DNA of 32,892 bases from Gammaproteobacteria bacterium (GTDB lineage Bacteria; Pseudomonadota; Gammaproteobacteria; JAADHS01): assembly GCA_013151745.1 (NCBI GenBank), contig JAADHS010000047.1, positions 1 through 32,892 of the forward strand, given 5' to 3'. A program made the translations under genes and the position numbers. Positions 8,626 through 16,994 of this stretch are shown here, piece by piece (the stretch's first letter is position 1; each line of letters starts with the position of its first letter). The notes beneath the pieces are model-generated. The model was not told the DNA's origin. It did no database searches and saw only the letters and a list, made by a program, of their open reading frames with translations.

Positions 8626-8928
8626 TTAGACGTGCTCGAAATTTCGGCTTTCTACACCCGAATAGCAAACGATTGATTTAGGCGAAAATTTACTTTTTCC
8701 GTAACCATTTGGGCAATATAAATACGCTTCTCTACCGTGAACCGTTAATTTTTCTGGTTGTACAACATATTTTTTGATTTCATCAATATTAACTGATGAG
8801 GGTATTGACAGCAAAAATGTGACTAGAATTTTTGTACCATTTTCTTCAATATTAGCCTCTTCATATGGTTTAGCAATGACGGATTTTTGCCATAATCTTT
8901 TTGATTCAGAGTCAATACGTTGACAGAA
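8626..8928 (-). pseudogene. Truncated DUF1697-family gene remnant
   Basis: On the minus strand an open stretch bounded upstream by a TGA at 8931-8929 reads ...QRIDSESKRLWQKS...TKILVTFLLSIPS...VHGREAYLYCPNGYGKSKFS. The GREAYLYCPNGYGKSK segment matches the most conserved stretch of DUF1697 proteins. The N-terminal part, normally with RGINVGG-type sequence, is missing. After SKFS the sequence diverges from the family and stops. It is therefore a fragment, with no plausible start codon or ribosome site. The track lists only the last 62 codons from a TTG. The function of DUF1697 is not established. Confidence 0.7.
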
Positions 8929-8984
8929 TCAAAATATAGACTTTTAACTGTTTGAATTTAAAATAAAAAATAAATTGTTTTCGA

Positions 8985-9000
8985 TGGTATAACGTTTGCA
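8985..9000 (+). promoter_or_regulatory. Sigma54 (RpoN)-type promoter of the fliL operon
   Basis: TGGTATAACGTTTGCA matches the -24/-12 consensus TGGCAY-N5-TTGCW, with exactly ten bases between the GG and GC. The predicted start of transcription is near 9011, about 30 bases before the fliL start. In Pseudomonas and Vibrio this class of flagellar operon is RpoN-dependent with a FleQ-type activator. The activator gene is not in the window. Confidence 0.75.
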
Positions 9001-9040
9001 TTCCCCTTTTCAGGACACATTAACACGGGAAGGGATGACC

Positions 9041-9613
9041 ATGGCTGATCAGCCGAAATCAGATGATTCAGACGAAGCTTCAGATGATACCAAAGTAAAA
9101 AAAGACAAATCAGGCATGATTAAAATTGCTTTGATTGCACTGGGTATTGTTGCCATTATCGCGACCAATATTAGCATTACGCTGATGCTCATCCAAAAAG
9201 ATCCGGTCGGGGAAGAGGTCAGTACGAAATCTACTTCAGGTGAGCATGGTGATGAGCATGCCACAGCAGGCGAACCTCAGAATGGGGAACCGCAGCTTGC
9301 TCTTTATCAAAAACTAGAACCGACCTTTGTCGTGAATTTTCAGGCAGAAGAAGCGCTTCGTTTTTTGCAAGTGACTGTAGAGCTCATGGCAAGAGACGAA
9401 AAAGTCATTGCTGCTGTTGAGCAACATATGCCAATCATACGTAACAATCTCATTATTTTATTTAGTAGCCAGGATTTCACGACGATCAGTACTCGAGTGG
9501 GTAAAGAGAGAATTCGTGCTCAAGTCCTTTCTGAAATACAGAAAATACTGAAAGAAAAAACGGGGCAACCCGGCGTCGAAGAAGTGTATTTCACCAGCTT
9601 TGTGATGCAATAA
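9041..9613 (+). CDS. fliL: Flagellar basal body-associated protein FliL
   Basis: The start is set at ATG 9041 (190 residues) because the purine-rich GGGAAGGG at ~9027-9034 is properly spaced for it; ATG 9035 touches the site and the track's TTG at 8996 lies inside the sigma54-type promoter. The protein has a short charged cytoplasmic tail (KSDDSDEASDDTKVKKDKSG), one membrane helix (MIKIALIALGIVAIIA...), an acidic linker, and the FliL periplasmic domain (PTFVVNFQAEEALRFLQVTVELMARDEKVIAAVEQHMPIIRNNLI). FliL surrounds the stator and helps its function. It is the first gene of a tight operon; fliM follows after 2 bases. Confidence 0.95.
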   Translation: MADQPKSDDSDEASDDTKVKKDKSGMIKIALIALGIVAIIATNISITLMLIQKDPVGEEVSTKSTSGEHGDEHATAGEPQNGEPQLALYQKLEPTFVVNFQAEEALRFLQVTVELMARDEKVIAAVEQHMPIIRNNLIILFSSQDFTTISTRVGKERIRAQVLSEIQKILKEKTGQPGVEEVYFTSFVMQ

Positions 9614-9615
9614 CA

Positions 9616-10596
9616 ATGTCTATTAACGATCTCTTATCCCAGGATGAAATTGATGCGCTATTACATGGTGTAGGCAGTGGCGACGTTGAAACGGACGGTG
9701 AAGATGACTTAGACGATGGATCGGCTCGTAATTATGATTTTACTAGCCAGGATAGAATTGTACGGGGTCGTTTACCGACTCTGGAAATGATCAATGAGCG
9801 TTTTGCCCGGTTATTTCGCATTAGCCTGTTTAATATTTTAAGGCGATCTCCTGAAATTTCAGTAGGCGGGGTTCAGGTGCTCAAATTTTCTGAATATGTG
9901 CATAGCCTGTTTGTTCCTACCAGTCTTAATTTAATCAAAATGCCACCTCTACGAGGAACGGGGTTATTTGTATTTGATCCCAAGCTGGTTTTTACTATTG
10001 TGGATAACTTTTTCGGTGGCGATGGGCGCTTTCATACCAAGATAGAAGGTCGAGAATTTACACCGACTGAACTCCGTGTAATTCAAATTATGCTGAATCT
10101 GTGTTTTGAAAATTTTAAAGAAGCCTGGGCACCTGTTTATAAAGTGGATTTTGAGTTTCAAAATTCAGAAGTGAACCCTCAGTTTGCCAATATAGTCAGT
10201 CCTACAGAAGTGGTGGTCGTCACCACATTACATATTGAGCTGGAAGGGGGAGGCGGAGATATGCATGTCACTTTACCCTATTCAATGCTAGAGCCTATTC
10301 GTGATTTGTTGGATACCGGCTTGCAAAGTGATCGAGATGATACGGATGATCGCTGGATAGATGCTTTGCGGGATCAGTTACATACTTCAGAAGTTGAAGT
10401 GGGGACTGTTTTAACTGAGACGCAAATTACTTTGGATGATTTACGTAATATTAAACCGGGTGATGTAATCCCTATTGATATGCCAGAAGAGGTGATTTTA
10501 GAGACGGATGGTGTGCCTATATTTAAAGGTAAATTAGGTGTTACTAACGGAAATTTTGCAATAAAAATAGCCAATCGTTACAACAGCAATAATTAA
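9616..10596 (+). CDS. fliM: Flagellar motor switch protein FliM
   Basis: The 326-residue protein begins with the CheY-P binding helix LSQDEIDALL (~6-15). Then comes the FliM middle domain with PTLEMINERFARLFRISL and the FLRGTGLFVFDPKLVF...FFGGDGRF region, and a C-terminal SpoA domain (IDLPVEV-like VEVGTVLTETQITLDDLRNIKPGDVI). It forms the C-ring, binds phosphorylated CheY and switches rotation. The ATG follows the fliL stop closely, with no clear ribosome site of its own, suggesting coupling. Confidence 0.98.
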   Translation: MSINDLLSQDEIDALLHGVGSGDVETDGEDDLDDGSARNYDFTSQDRIVRGRLPTLEMINERFARLFRISLFNILRRSPEISVGGVQVLKFSEYVHSLFVPTSLNLIKMPPLRGTGLFVFDPKLVFTIVDNFFGGDGRFHTKIEGREFTPTELRVIQIMLNLCFENFKEAWAPVYKVDFEFQNSEVNPQFANIVSPTEVVVVTTLHIELEGGGGDMHVTLPYSMLEPIRDLLDTGLQSDRDDTDDRWIDALRDQLHTSEVEVGTVLTETQITLDDLRNIKPGDVIPIDMPEEVILETDGVPIFKGKLGVTNGNFAIKIANRYNSNN

Positions 10597-10606
10597 GGAG
10601 AGTGCT

Positions 10607-11014
10607 ATGAGTGATGAGAATGATGGCGGCGATGATGATTGGGCCGCAGCTCTGGCAGAACAAGCGGAGTCAGAAGCTCAACAAGTCACGGCGGATTTGC
10701 CCAAGGCTGAATTTGAAGAATTAGGCGCAGGTGTCACGGTACCAGGAGATGAAAATGCTAACCTGGAAGTCATATTGGATATTCCGGTCACCATTTCTAT
10801 GGAAGTAGGTAGAACAAAAATCAGCATAAGAAATTTATTACAGTTGAATCAAGGATCTGTTGTTGAGCTGGATCGTTTGGCAGGTGAACCTTTAGATGTG
10901 ACGGTCAATGGTACTTTGGTTGCGCATGGCGAAGTGGTGGTGGTGAATGAAAAATATGGTATTCGTTTAACTGACGTGGTGAGTGCGTCTGAGCGAGTGA
11001 AAAAACTAGGTTAA
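10607..11014 (+). CDS. fliN: Flagellar motor switch protein FliN
   Basis: This 135-residue protein has an acidic N-terminal stretch (DENDGGDDDWAAALAEQ) and a C-terminal SpoA domain: ILDIPVTISMEVGRTKISIRNLLQLNQGSVVELDRLAGEPLDVTVNGTL..GEVVVVNEKYGIRLTDV, the FliN signature. It sits at the base of the C-ring with FliM. AAGGAGAG precedes ATG 10607. It lies 10 bases after fliM in the same operon. Confidence 0.98.
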   Translation: MSDENDGGDDDWAAALAEQAESEAQQVTADLPKAEFEELGAGVTVPGDENANLEVILDIPVTISMEVGRTKISIRNLLQLNQGSVVELDRLAGEPLDVTVNGTLVAHGEVVVVNEKYGIRLTDVVSASERVKKLG

Positions 11015-11019
11015 TCATC

Positions 11020-11484
11020 ATGAATAAGATAATAATGCTGAATATAAAAAAAATATTTTTTTTTCTGAGCATCGTGGTGTGTTGCACTGTCAGTGCTGGA
11101 GAAGAAGCGAATACCGATGTTACGTCGAAAGCAATAACCAGCACAGATTCAATTGCTAACCTGTTACAACTCAGTATTGGCCTGGGCATCGTTCTTGTTG
11201 CTATTTTTGCTTTGGCCTGGTTCGTTAAACGGGTGGCTAAGGTGGATACGGCAATAGGGGGGGCATTTAAAGTGATTGCTGTTTTATCAGTAGGCCAACG
11301 TGAACGAATTGTCTTGGTTCAGGTTGGTGAGCATCAAATAGTATTGGGTGTGGCTCCGGGGCATGTCAGAAAAATACATCTTCTGGATGAGTCCATACAA
11401 GACCCAAACCAAAATCAAAAGCCGTTATCCGGATCATTTTCGGCACGGCTGCAAGCGGCGCTAAATCAGAGGTTTTCTTCGTGA
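11020..11484 (+). CDS. fliO: Flagellar biosynthesis protein FliO
   Basis: The 154-residue protein has an N-terminal signal-like segment ([16 protein letters not shown]), one membrane helix ([25 protein letters not shown]), and a cytoplasmic FliO domain ([38 protein letters not shown]). FliO assists assembly of the FliP ring of the export gate. It is between fliN and fliP as expected. The first codons are very AT-rich; ATG 11020 is six bases after fliN and an in-frame ATG at residue 6 is also possible. Confidence 0.93.
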   Translation: MNKIIMLNIKKIFFFLSIVVCCTVSAGEEANTDVTSKAITSTDSIANLLQLSIGLGIVLVAIFALAWFVKRVAKVDTAIGGAFKVIAVLSVGQRERIVLVQVGEHQIVLGVAPGHVRKIHLLDESIQDPNQNQKPLSGSFSARLQAALNQRFSS

Positions 11485-12227
11485 AACGATGTATTACGAT
11501 TGCAGTCTCGATACTCTTTATATTCTTTCCACTGGTCTCTTTGGCCGAGCCAGGATTAGAGGCGATAACCGTTTCGACGGGTGCCGATGGTGCTCAAACT
11601 TATACACTCAGTTTACAAGTCTTGTTGTTAATGACATTGTTGTCCGTCTTGCCTGCAGGATTACTGATGATGACCTCTTTTACACGCATCATTATTGTGC
11701 TGGCAATACTGCGTCAAGCTTTGGGAACGATGCAAACACCAAACAATCAAATTTTGATTGGCTTAGCTTTATTTCTGACGTTTTTCATCATGGCTCCGGT
11801 ATTTGATGATGTTTATAAAAATGCGGTGACGCCGTATTTGAATGAGGAAATTAAAGCACCTGAAGCTTTTGAAAAGGCAACGGATCCTTTTAAACAGTTT
11901 ATGTTAGCGCAAACCAGAGAAAGCGATCTTGAGCTGTTTGCCACTATTTCGCAAGCTGAAGAGTTTGAATCTATTGATGATGTGCCTTTATCTTTATTGG
12001 TTCCTGCTTATGTCACAAGTGAGTTGAAAACAGCATTTCAGATCGGATTTCTTATCTTTATTCCTTTTTTGATTATCGATTTAGTTGTCGCCAGTGTCTT
12101 AATGGCGATGGGCATGATGATGTTATCGCCTATGATTATTTCATTGCCGTTTAAAATTATGCTGTTTGTACTAGTCGATGGCTGGGCGATGATTATTGGT
12201 ACCTTGGCATCCAGTTTTTATCGTTAA
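11481..12227 (+). CDS. fliP: Flagellar export gate protein FliP
   Basis: The 248-residue protein starts at GTG 11481, overlapping the fliO stop by four bases. It has a cleavable signal peptide ([18 protein letters not shown]) and the FliP core with [41 protein letters not shown], then [36 protein letters not shown] and a final membrane helix. It is a pore-forming subunit of the type III flagellar export gate. The length is typical. Confidence 0.98.
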   Translation: MKRCITIAVSILFIFFPLVSLAEPGLEAITVSTGADGAQTYTLSLQVLLLMTLLSVLPAGLLMMTSFTRIIIVLAILRQALGTMQTPNNQILIGLALFLTFFIMAPVFDDVYKNAVTPYLNEEIKAPEAFEKATDPFKQFMLAQTRESDLELFATISQAEEFESIDDVPLSLLVPAYVTSELKTAFQIGFLIFIPFLIIDLVVASVLMAMGMMMLSPMIISLPFKIMLFVLVDGWAMIIGTLASSFYR

Positions 12228-12263
12228 ATTAAATTTTCAGATTTATTGTTGAGGTAGAGAGCC

Positions 12264-12533
12264 ATGACACCAGAGACGATCGTAAGTATTGGGCAAAATG
12301 CGCTCTATGTCACCATGTTGGTATTGGCAGTATTGTTATTGCCGGCATTGGTTGTGGGTTTGTTAGTGAGTATGTTTCAAGCGGCAACACAAATCAATGA
12401 AATGACGCTGAGTTTTATTCCAAAATTAATGGTCACTTTTTTAGCCTTGGTCATCGGTGGTTCCTGGATATTAGAACAATTACTGGGCTTTATGCGGGAG
12501 ATGTTTCAAAATGTCCCGCATTTTATTGGTTAG
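12264..12533 (+). CDS. fliQ: Flagellar export gate protein FliQ
   Basis: The 89-residue protein has two membrane helices (LYVTMLVLAVLLLPALVVGLLVSMFQAATQINE and LSFIPKLMVTFLALVIGGSWILEQL) with the conserved FQAATQINEMTLSFIPK loop. It is part of the FliPQR export gate. GAGG (12251-12254) precedes ATG 12264 at a suitable distance. It follows fliP after 36 bases. Confidence 0.97.
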   Translation: MTPETIVSIGQNALYVTMLVLAVLLLPALVVGLLVSMFQAATQINEMTLSFIPKLMVTFLALVIGGSWILEQLLGFMREMFQNVPHFIG

Positions 12534-12540
12534 TTAGACT

Positions 12541-13314
12541 ATGCATTTCACTATGGTAGAAATAAGTGGTTGGGTTGGCAGTTTTATGTGGCCCTTATTA
12601 CGCATCGGTGGATTGGTTATGGCGCTTCCGGCTTTTTCAGCACGCAATGTACCGATGCAGATCAAATTGATTTTTGCACTGGTTTTAACCCTGGTTATTA
12701 TGCCAATCGTACCGGATGTTCCTGACATTAACCCGCTCAGTGGTGAAGGCTTGCTCATTGTGATTAACCAAATATTGATTGGTGTCAGCATGGGTTTCAC
12801 TTTGCGTATCGTTTTTTCAGCCTTGATTACGGCAGGGCAAATGATTGCACTGGGTATGGGGTTGGGTTTTGCTTCTATGGTGGATCCGACCAATGGCGTA
12901 CAAGTTCCCGTTGTGAGTATGTTTTACAGTATTATCGGGGTGTTATTATTTTTTGCCGTCAATGGTCATTTGGTTGCGATACAAGTTGTTGCGGATAGTT
13001 TTATCTCGATGCCAATCGCTCCCAGCGGAATTCCAGTGGGGGGGTACATGGATCTAGTGCTTTGGGGTACCTGGATATTTGCAGGTGCCGTATTGATTTC
13101 TTTACCTGCCATTACGGCAATATTAGTCGTCAATATTGCCTTTGGTGTCATGACTCGTGCCTCCCCTCAGCTTAATATTTTTGCCGTCGGTTTTCCCGTT
13201 ATTATGACGGTCGGTTTTGCCTTTATGATGTTTTCTTTAGGTCATGTGGAAACCCATTTTGTTCGTTTAACCAACGAAGGATTGACGCTTATGCGCCAGC
13301 TCGTCAATCTATAG
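12541..13314 (+). CDS. fliR: Flagellar export gate protein FliR
   Basis: The 257-residue polytopic membrane protein has the FliR features: WPLLRIGGLVMALPAFSARNVPMQIKLIFALVLT near the N-terminus, GFTLRIVFSALITAGQMIALGMGLGFASMVDPTNG in the middle, and VNIAFGVMTRASPQLNIFAVGFPVIMTVGF near the end. It completes the FliPQR gate. It is probably the last gene of the first transcription unit, because a 201-base gap with a sigma54-type promoter follows before flhB. Confidence 0.97.
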   Translation: MHFTMVEISGWVGSFMWPLLRIGGLVMALPAFSARNVPMQIKLIFALVLTLVIMPIVPDVPDINPLSGEGLLIVINQILIGVSMGFTLRIVFSALITAGQMIALGMGLGFASMVDPTNGVQVPVVSMFYSIIGVLLFFAVNGHLVAIQVVADSFISMPIAPSGIPVGGYMDLVLWGTWIFAGAVLISLPAITAILVVNIAFGVMTRASPQLNIFAVGFPVIMTVGFAFMMFSLGHVETHFVRLTNEGLTLMRQLVNL

Positions 13315-13431
13315 ACACTCTTTATTTCCTTTCTTCTTTATTTTCTTTTTAGATATTTTCAATATTAACGAATATAACGTGTTATAGGCGAAATTCGTCT
13401 TGTTTTCGGTATAATTTTTTAATTATATAGC

Positions 13432-13447
13432 TGGCAATAATATTGCA
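13432..13447 (+). promoter_or_regulatory. Sigma54-type promoter upstream of flhB
   Basis: TGGCAATAATATTGCA has TGGCA at -24 and TTGCA at -12, with exactly ten bases between GG and GC. The predicted start of transcription is near 13458, about 58 bases before the flhB ATG. It implies that flhB, and perhaps the genes after it, can be transcribed separately from fliL-fliR. Confidence 0.75.
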
Positions 13448-13515
13448 ATGAACGTCAATAAATCACAAAAAAATTTTAAAAGTATAGAAAGTTTTATTTT
13501 AAATGTTGAGAAATT

Positions 13516-14646
13516 ATGGCAAAAGATGATGGTCAAGAACGCACCGAAGAGGCGACCCCGAAACGCGAGCGGGAAGCTCGGGAAAAAGGACAAGTAGCGC
13601 GTTCCAGAGAACTGAATAATGTAGTGATGTTAATCGGATCTGCCGCCGCTTTTATGCTCATGGGCAATTCAATGATGGCGAGCTTTGAGGAAATAATGGA
13701 TTTTAGTTTCCAGGTATCACGAGAGCAAGTTTTTGATGAAAAACAAATGGTCTCGAGATTGCGTACTCTCGTTGAGGCTGCATTGTTAATGTTGGCGCCC
13801 TTTATGGGTTTAAGTATATTAATTGCACTTGTTGCGCCTGCTTTAATTGGGGGTTGGTCATTCAGCACTAAAGCAGTTGGGTTTAAGTGGGAAAAAATGG
13901 ATCCTATTAAAGGATTGAAACGTATTCTGGGTCCTCAGGGGTTTATGGAATTATTTAAAGCCTTTGCCAAATTTATGGTGGTGCTCTCTGCAGCAGTATT
14001 GTTGTTGTGGATTTATACGGATGAATTTTTAGGTCTAGGCAGGCAAGCGCTTAAGCCCGCACTGGCACAAGCAGGAGAGTTGCTTTTATGGTGTTTTATG
14101 CTGGCCAGTTCGGCTTTGATTGTTATTGCGCTTGTTGATATTCCATTTCAGATATGGAATCACAAAAAACAATTAAAAATGACTTTCCAGGAAATAAAAG
14201 ATGAATTCAAGGAAACGGAAGGCAAGCCAGAAGTAAAAAGAAAAATAAGAGAAGTTCAATTGGAAATGTCCCGGCGTCGAATGATGAGCGATGTTCCTCA
14301 AGCCGATGTGATTGTAACTAATCCAACCCACTTTTCGGTTGCGTTACGCTACGACCCCAAAACGATGCCGGCCCCCGTGATGTTAGCTAAGGGGGCAGAT
14401 CTCATTGCCTTCGAAATCAGACGTGTGGCGACCGATTCAAAAGTGCCTATTTTAGAGTCCCCCGCGCTTTCTCGAGCCATATTTTATTCAACGGAAATAG
14501 GGGATGAAGTGCCTGAAGGCTTATACAAAGCGGTTGCGCTTGTTTTAGCTCATGTTTATGGATTGAAGAAAAAACGCCGACGTTATTCAGCAAAACCCAT
14601 TGCAATGTCGAATGTCCCTATTCCTGACGCGTACCGTAGAGACTAA
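13516..14646 (+). CDS. flhB: Flagellar export switch protein FlhB
   Basis: The 376-residue protein starts DDGQERTEEATPKREREAREKGQVARSRELN, the standard FlhB N-terminus. Four membrane segments follow, then a cytoplasmic domain with the autocleavage motif NPTH (269-272) in the context VIVTNPTHFSVALRYD. FlhB controls the change from hook to filament export together with FliK. A separate minus-strand gene at 29975-30262 encodes only the C-terminal domain of such a protein. A sigma54-type promoter lies directly upstream. Confidence 0.98.
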   Translation: MAKDDGQERTEEATPKREREAREKGQVARSRELNNVVMLIGSAAAFMLMGNSMMASFEEIMDFSFQVSREQVFDEKQMVSRLRTLVEAALLMLAPFMGLSILIALVAPALIGGWSFSTKAVGFKWEKMDPIKGLKRILGPQGFMELFKAFAKFMVVLSAAVLLLWIYTDEFLGLGRQALKPALAQAGELLLWCFMLASSALIVIALVDIPFQIWNHKKQLKMTFQEIKDEFKETEGKPEVKRKIREVQLEMSRRRMMSDVPQADVIVTNPTHFSVALRYDPKTMPAPVMLAKGADLIAFEIRRVATDSKVPILESPALSRAIFYSTEIGDEVPEGLYKAVALVLAHVYGLKKKRRRYSAKPIAMSNVPIPDAYRRD

Positions 14647-14824
14647 GGAATGGAAATTGAATAACGTTTACAAGTGGTGCTCTGATTTAGTCCATCTTCG
14701 TTCGTTCTGATTAACTGCAGTAATGTAGGTAAGGGGCGTGAGCTGAGATGCTGATTGTAAAAGTTATTGTGTTTCATTCCTAAGAGACTGTAAATAAAAC
14801 ATAGTCATAGAGGTTTTTTTAATA

Positions 14825-16954
14825 ATGGAAAATATACTGACTGGCCTAGGTCGAATCGGTCGAAGTGGCTTAGGTGTTCCGATATTATTGATTGCTTTGC
14901 TGTCGATGATGGTTTTACCCATGCCACCGGTGTTGTTGGATTTATTTTTTACCTTCAATATTACTTTGTCTTTAGTGGTTATTCTGGCCGGTGTTTATGC
15001 GAAAAAACCCTTAGATTTTGCTGTTTTTCCTACTATTTTATTATTGGCAACGCTCATTCGCTTGGCATTGAATGTGGCATCAACCCGGGTGGTGTTGCTC
15101 GATGGTCATACGGGTACCGGGGCGGCAGGCAATGTGATTGAGTCTTTCGGTAACTTTGTTGCGGGTGGTAATTATACCGTAGGTTTGGTTGTTTTTATTG
15201 TTTTAGTAATTATTAATTTCATTGTTGTGACCAAAGGTGCGGGTCGTATTTCTGAGGTCAGCGCCCGTTTCACTTTGGATGCTATGCCAGGTAAACAAAT
15301 GGCCATCGATGCGGATTTTAATGCCGGGTTATTAACCCAGGAAGAAGCAAAAGAACGTCGCGAAGAGATTGTCAGAGAAGCCGATTTTTATGGTTCCATG
15401 GATGGTGCCAGTAAGTTCGTTCGGGGAGATGCCATTGCCGGGATTTTAATTTTAGTTATTAATATTGTAGGGGGGTTAATTATTGGCGTCGCTCAACATG
15501 ATATGGCTTTTAGTGATGCGATGCACAATTATACCCTGTTAACGATAGGCGATGGTTTGGTTGCTCAGATTCCTTCATTGGTTTTATCTACTGCCGCAGC
15601 ATTAATGGTGACTCGTGTTTCTTCATCTCAGGATATGGGGGCGCAAATACTGAGTCAATTGTTCAGTGACCCTCGAAGTTTGTTAATCCCGGGGGCGGTA
15701 TTAGGCGCCCTTGGTCTTATACCCGGTATGCCGAATATGGCATTTCTTGGTTTGGCTGCATTATGTGGATTGGGTGCCTATTATATCAGCAAAAATAAAC
15801 CGGCTATGTCTAGAGAAACAATCGCGGCGCCCAGCGTTCAGTCTGGTACCCAGGAATTAATACCTGCCGACGGAGAAAATACCGCAGGCAGAGCTTTAAT
15901 TGAGTCGCAAGAACCTAAAGAATTGAGTTGGGATGATGTGGTTCCCGTCGATATTATCGGTTTGGAAGTGGGTTACAAGTTGATCCCCCTGGTGGATAAA
16001 AAACAAGGGGGGCAGTTAATGCATAGAATAAAGGGAGTAAGGAAAAAGCTGACTCAAGAATTGGGTTTTCTTATTCCTTCTGTTCACATTAGAGATAACC
16101 TGGAGTTATCGCCGAGTAGTTATCGCATCTCGGTGATGGGGGTTATTATGGGTGAAGTCCAGATCCATGTTGATCGTGATATGGCAATCAATCCCGGTCA
16201 GGTTTTTGGAACGATAGAGGGTATTCCTGGAAAAGATCCCGCCTTTGGCCTGGATGCCGTATGGATTGATCCCGCACAAAAAGATCAAGCGCAAACCTTG
16301 GGCTATACTGTAGTTGATGCGAGTACTGTTGTTGCTACACACGTCAGTGATATTTTGCAGAAGCAGGCCGCTCAGCTACTGGGTAGAGAGGAGGTTCAAT
16401 TATTACTGGATAATCTCTCCAAAACCATGCCCAAACTGGTGGAAGAGTTGCCGGATATTATTCCTCCTACGATTATTCTTCGTGTATTGCAAAATCTGCT
16501 GAATGAAAATATACCGATACGTGATATGCGCAGCATCGCCGAAACATTGGCGGAACAAGGTGCGAAGGGTCAAGACCCCGCCATCTTGACCGCTGCGGTT
16601 CGGGTTGCACTTGGTCGCATGATCGTGCAAAAGATCAATGGAATAGAGCAAGAACTACCCGTTATCGTCCTGGACCCTGAGCTGGAGCACATATTGCATG
16701 ACGCCATACAAACAGGAGGAGAATCAGGCGCTGGGTTAGAACCCGGTTTGGCTGAAAAATTACAAACCTCTTTGATGGAATGTACACAACGGCAAGAAGC
16801 GGAAGGAAAGTCAGCGGTGCTTTTGGTCTCTGCACCTTTGAGACCCATGTTAGCGCGGTTTGTGCGCTTTGCAATACAGACATTAAGCGTCTTGTCCTAC
16901 AATGAAATACCCGATGACAAAACAGTTAAAGTGGTGGCGAGTGTAGGTAAATAG
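14825..16954 (+). CDS. flhA: Flagellar export protein FlhA
   Basis: The 709-residue protein has an N-terminal membrane domain of about 330 residues, including LPMPPVLLDLFFTFNITLSLVVIL, ATLIRLALNVASTRVVLL, and the FHIPEP region ISEVSARFTLDAMPGKQMAIDADFNAGLL. A large cytoplasmic domain follows. It forms the nonameric export platform that docks substrates and chaperones. AGAGG precedes ATG 14825. A 178-base gap separates it from flhB; I see no sigma54-type site in that gap. Confidence 0.98.
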   Translation: MENILTGLGRIGRSGLGVPILLIALLSMMVLPMPPVLLDLFFTFNITLSLVVILAGVYAKKPLDFAVFPTILLLATLIRLALNVASTRVVLLDGHTGTGAAGNVIESFGNFVAGGNYTVGLVVFIVLVIINFIVVTKGAGRISEVSARFTLDAMPGKQMAIDADFNAGLLTQEEAKERREEIVREADFYGSMDGASKFVRGDAIAGILILVINIVGGLIIGVAQHDMAFSDAMHNYTLLTIGDGLVAQIPSLVLSTAAALMVTRVSSSQDMGAQILSQLFSDPRSLLIPGAVLGALGLIPGMPNMAFLGLAALCGLGAYYISKNKPAMSRETIAAPSVQSGTQELIPADGENTAGRALIESQEPKELSWDDVVPVDIIGLEVGYKLIPLVDKKQGGQLMHRIKGVRKKLTQELGFLIPSVHIRDNLELSPSSYRISVMGVIMGEVQIHVDRDMAINPGQVFGTIEGIPGKDPAFGLDAVWIDPAQKDQAQTLGYTVVDASTVVATHVSDILQKQAAQLLGREEVQLLLDNLSKTMPKLVEELPDIIPPTIILRVLQNLLNENIPIRDMRSIAETLAEQGAKGQDPAILTAAVRVALGRMIVQKINGIEQELPVIVLDPELEHILHDAIQTGGESGAGLEPGLAEKLQTSLMECTQRQEAEGKSAVLLVSAPLRPMLARFVRFAIQTLSVLSYNEIPDDKTVKVVASVGK

Positions 16955-16994
16955 TCAGCAAGATTCTATTAGGTTTTGATGTAGGATAAAGCGT

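Noticed and set aside
14647-14824. Sigma54 promoter before flhA
   Set aside because: Scanning for GG-N10-GC gave no match in this gap.
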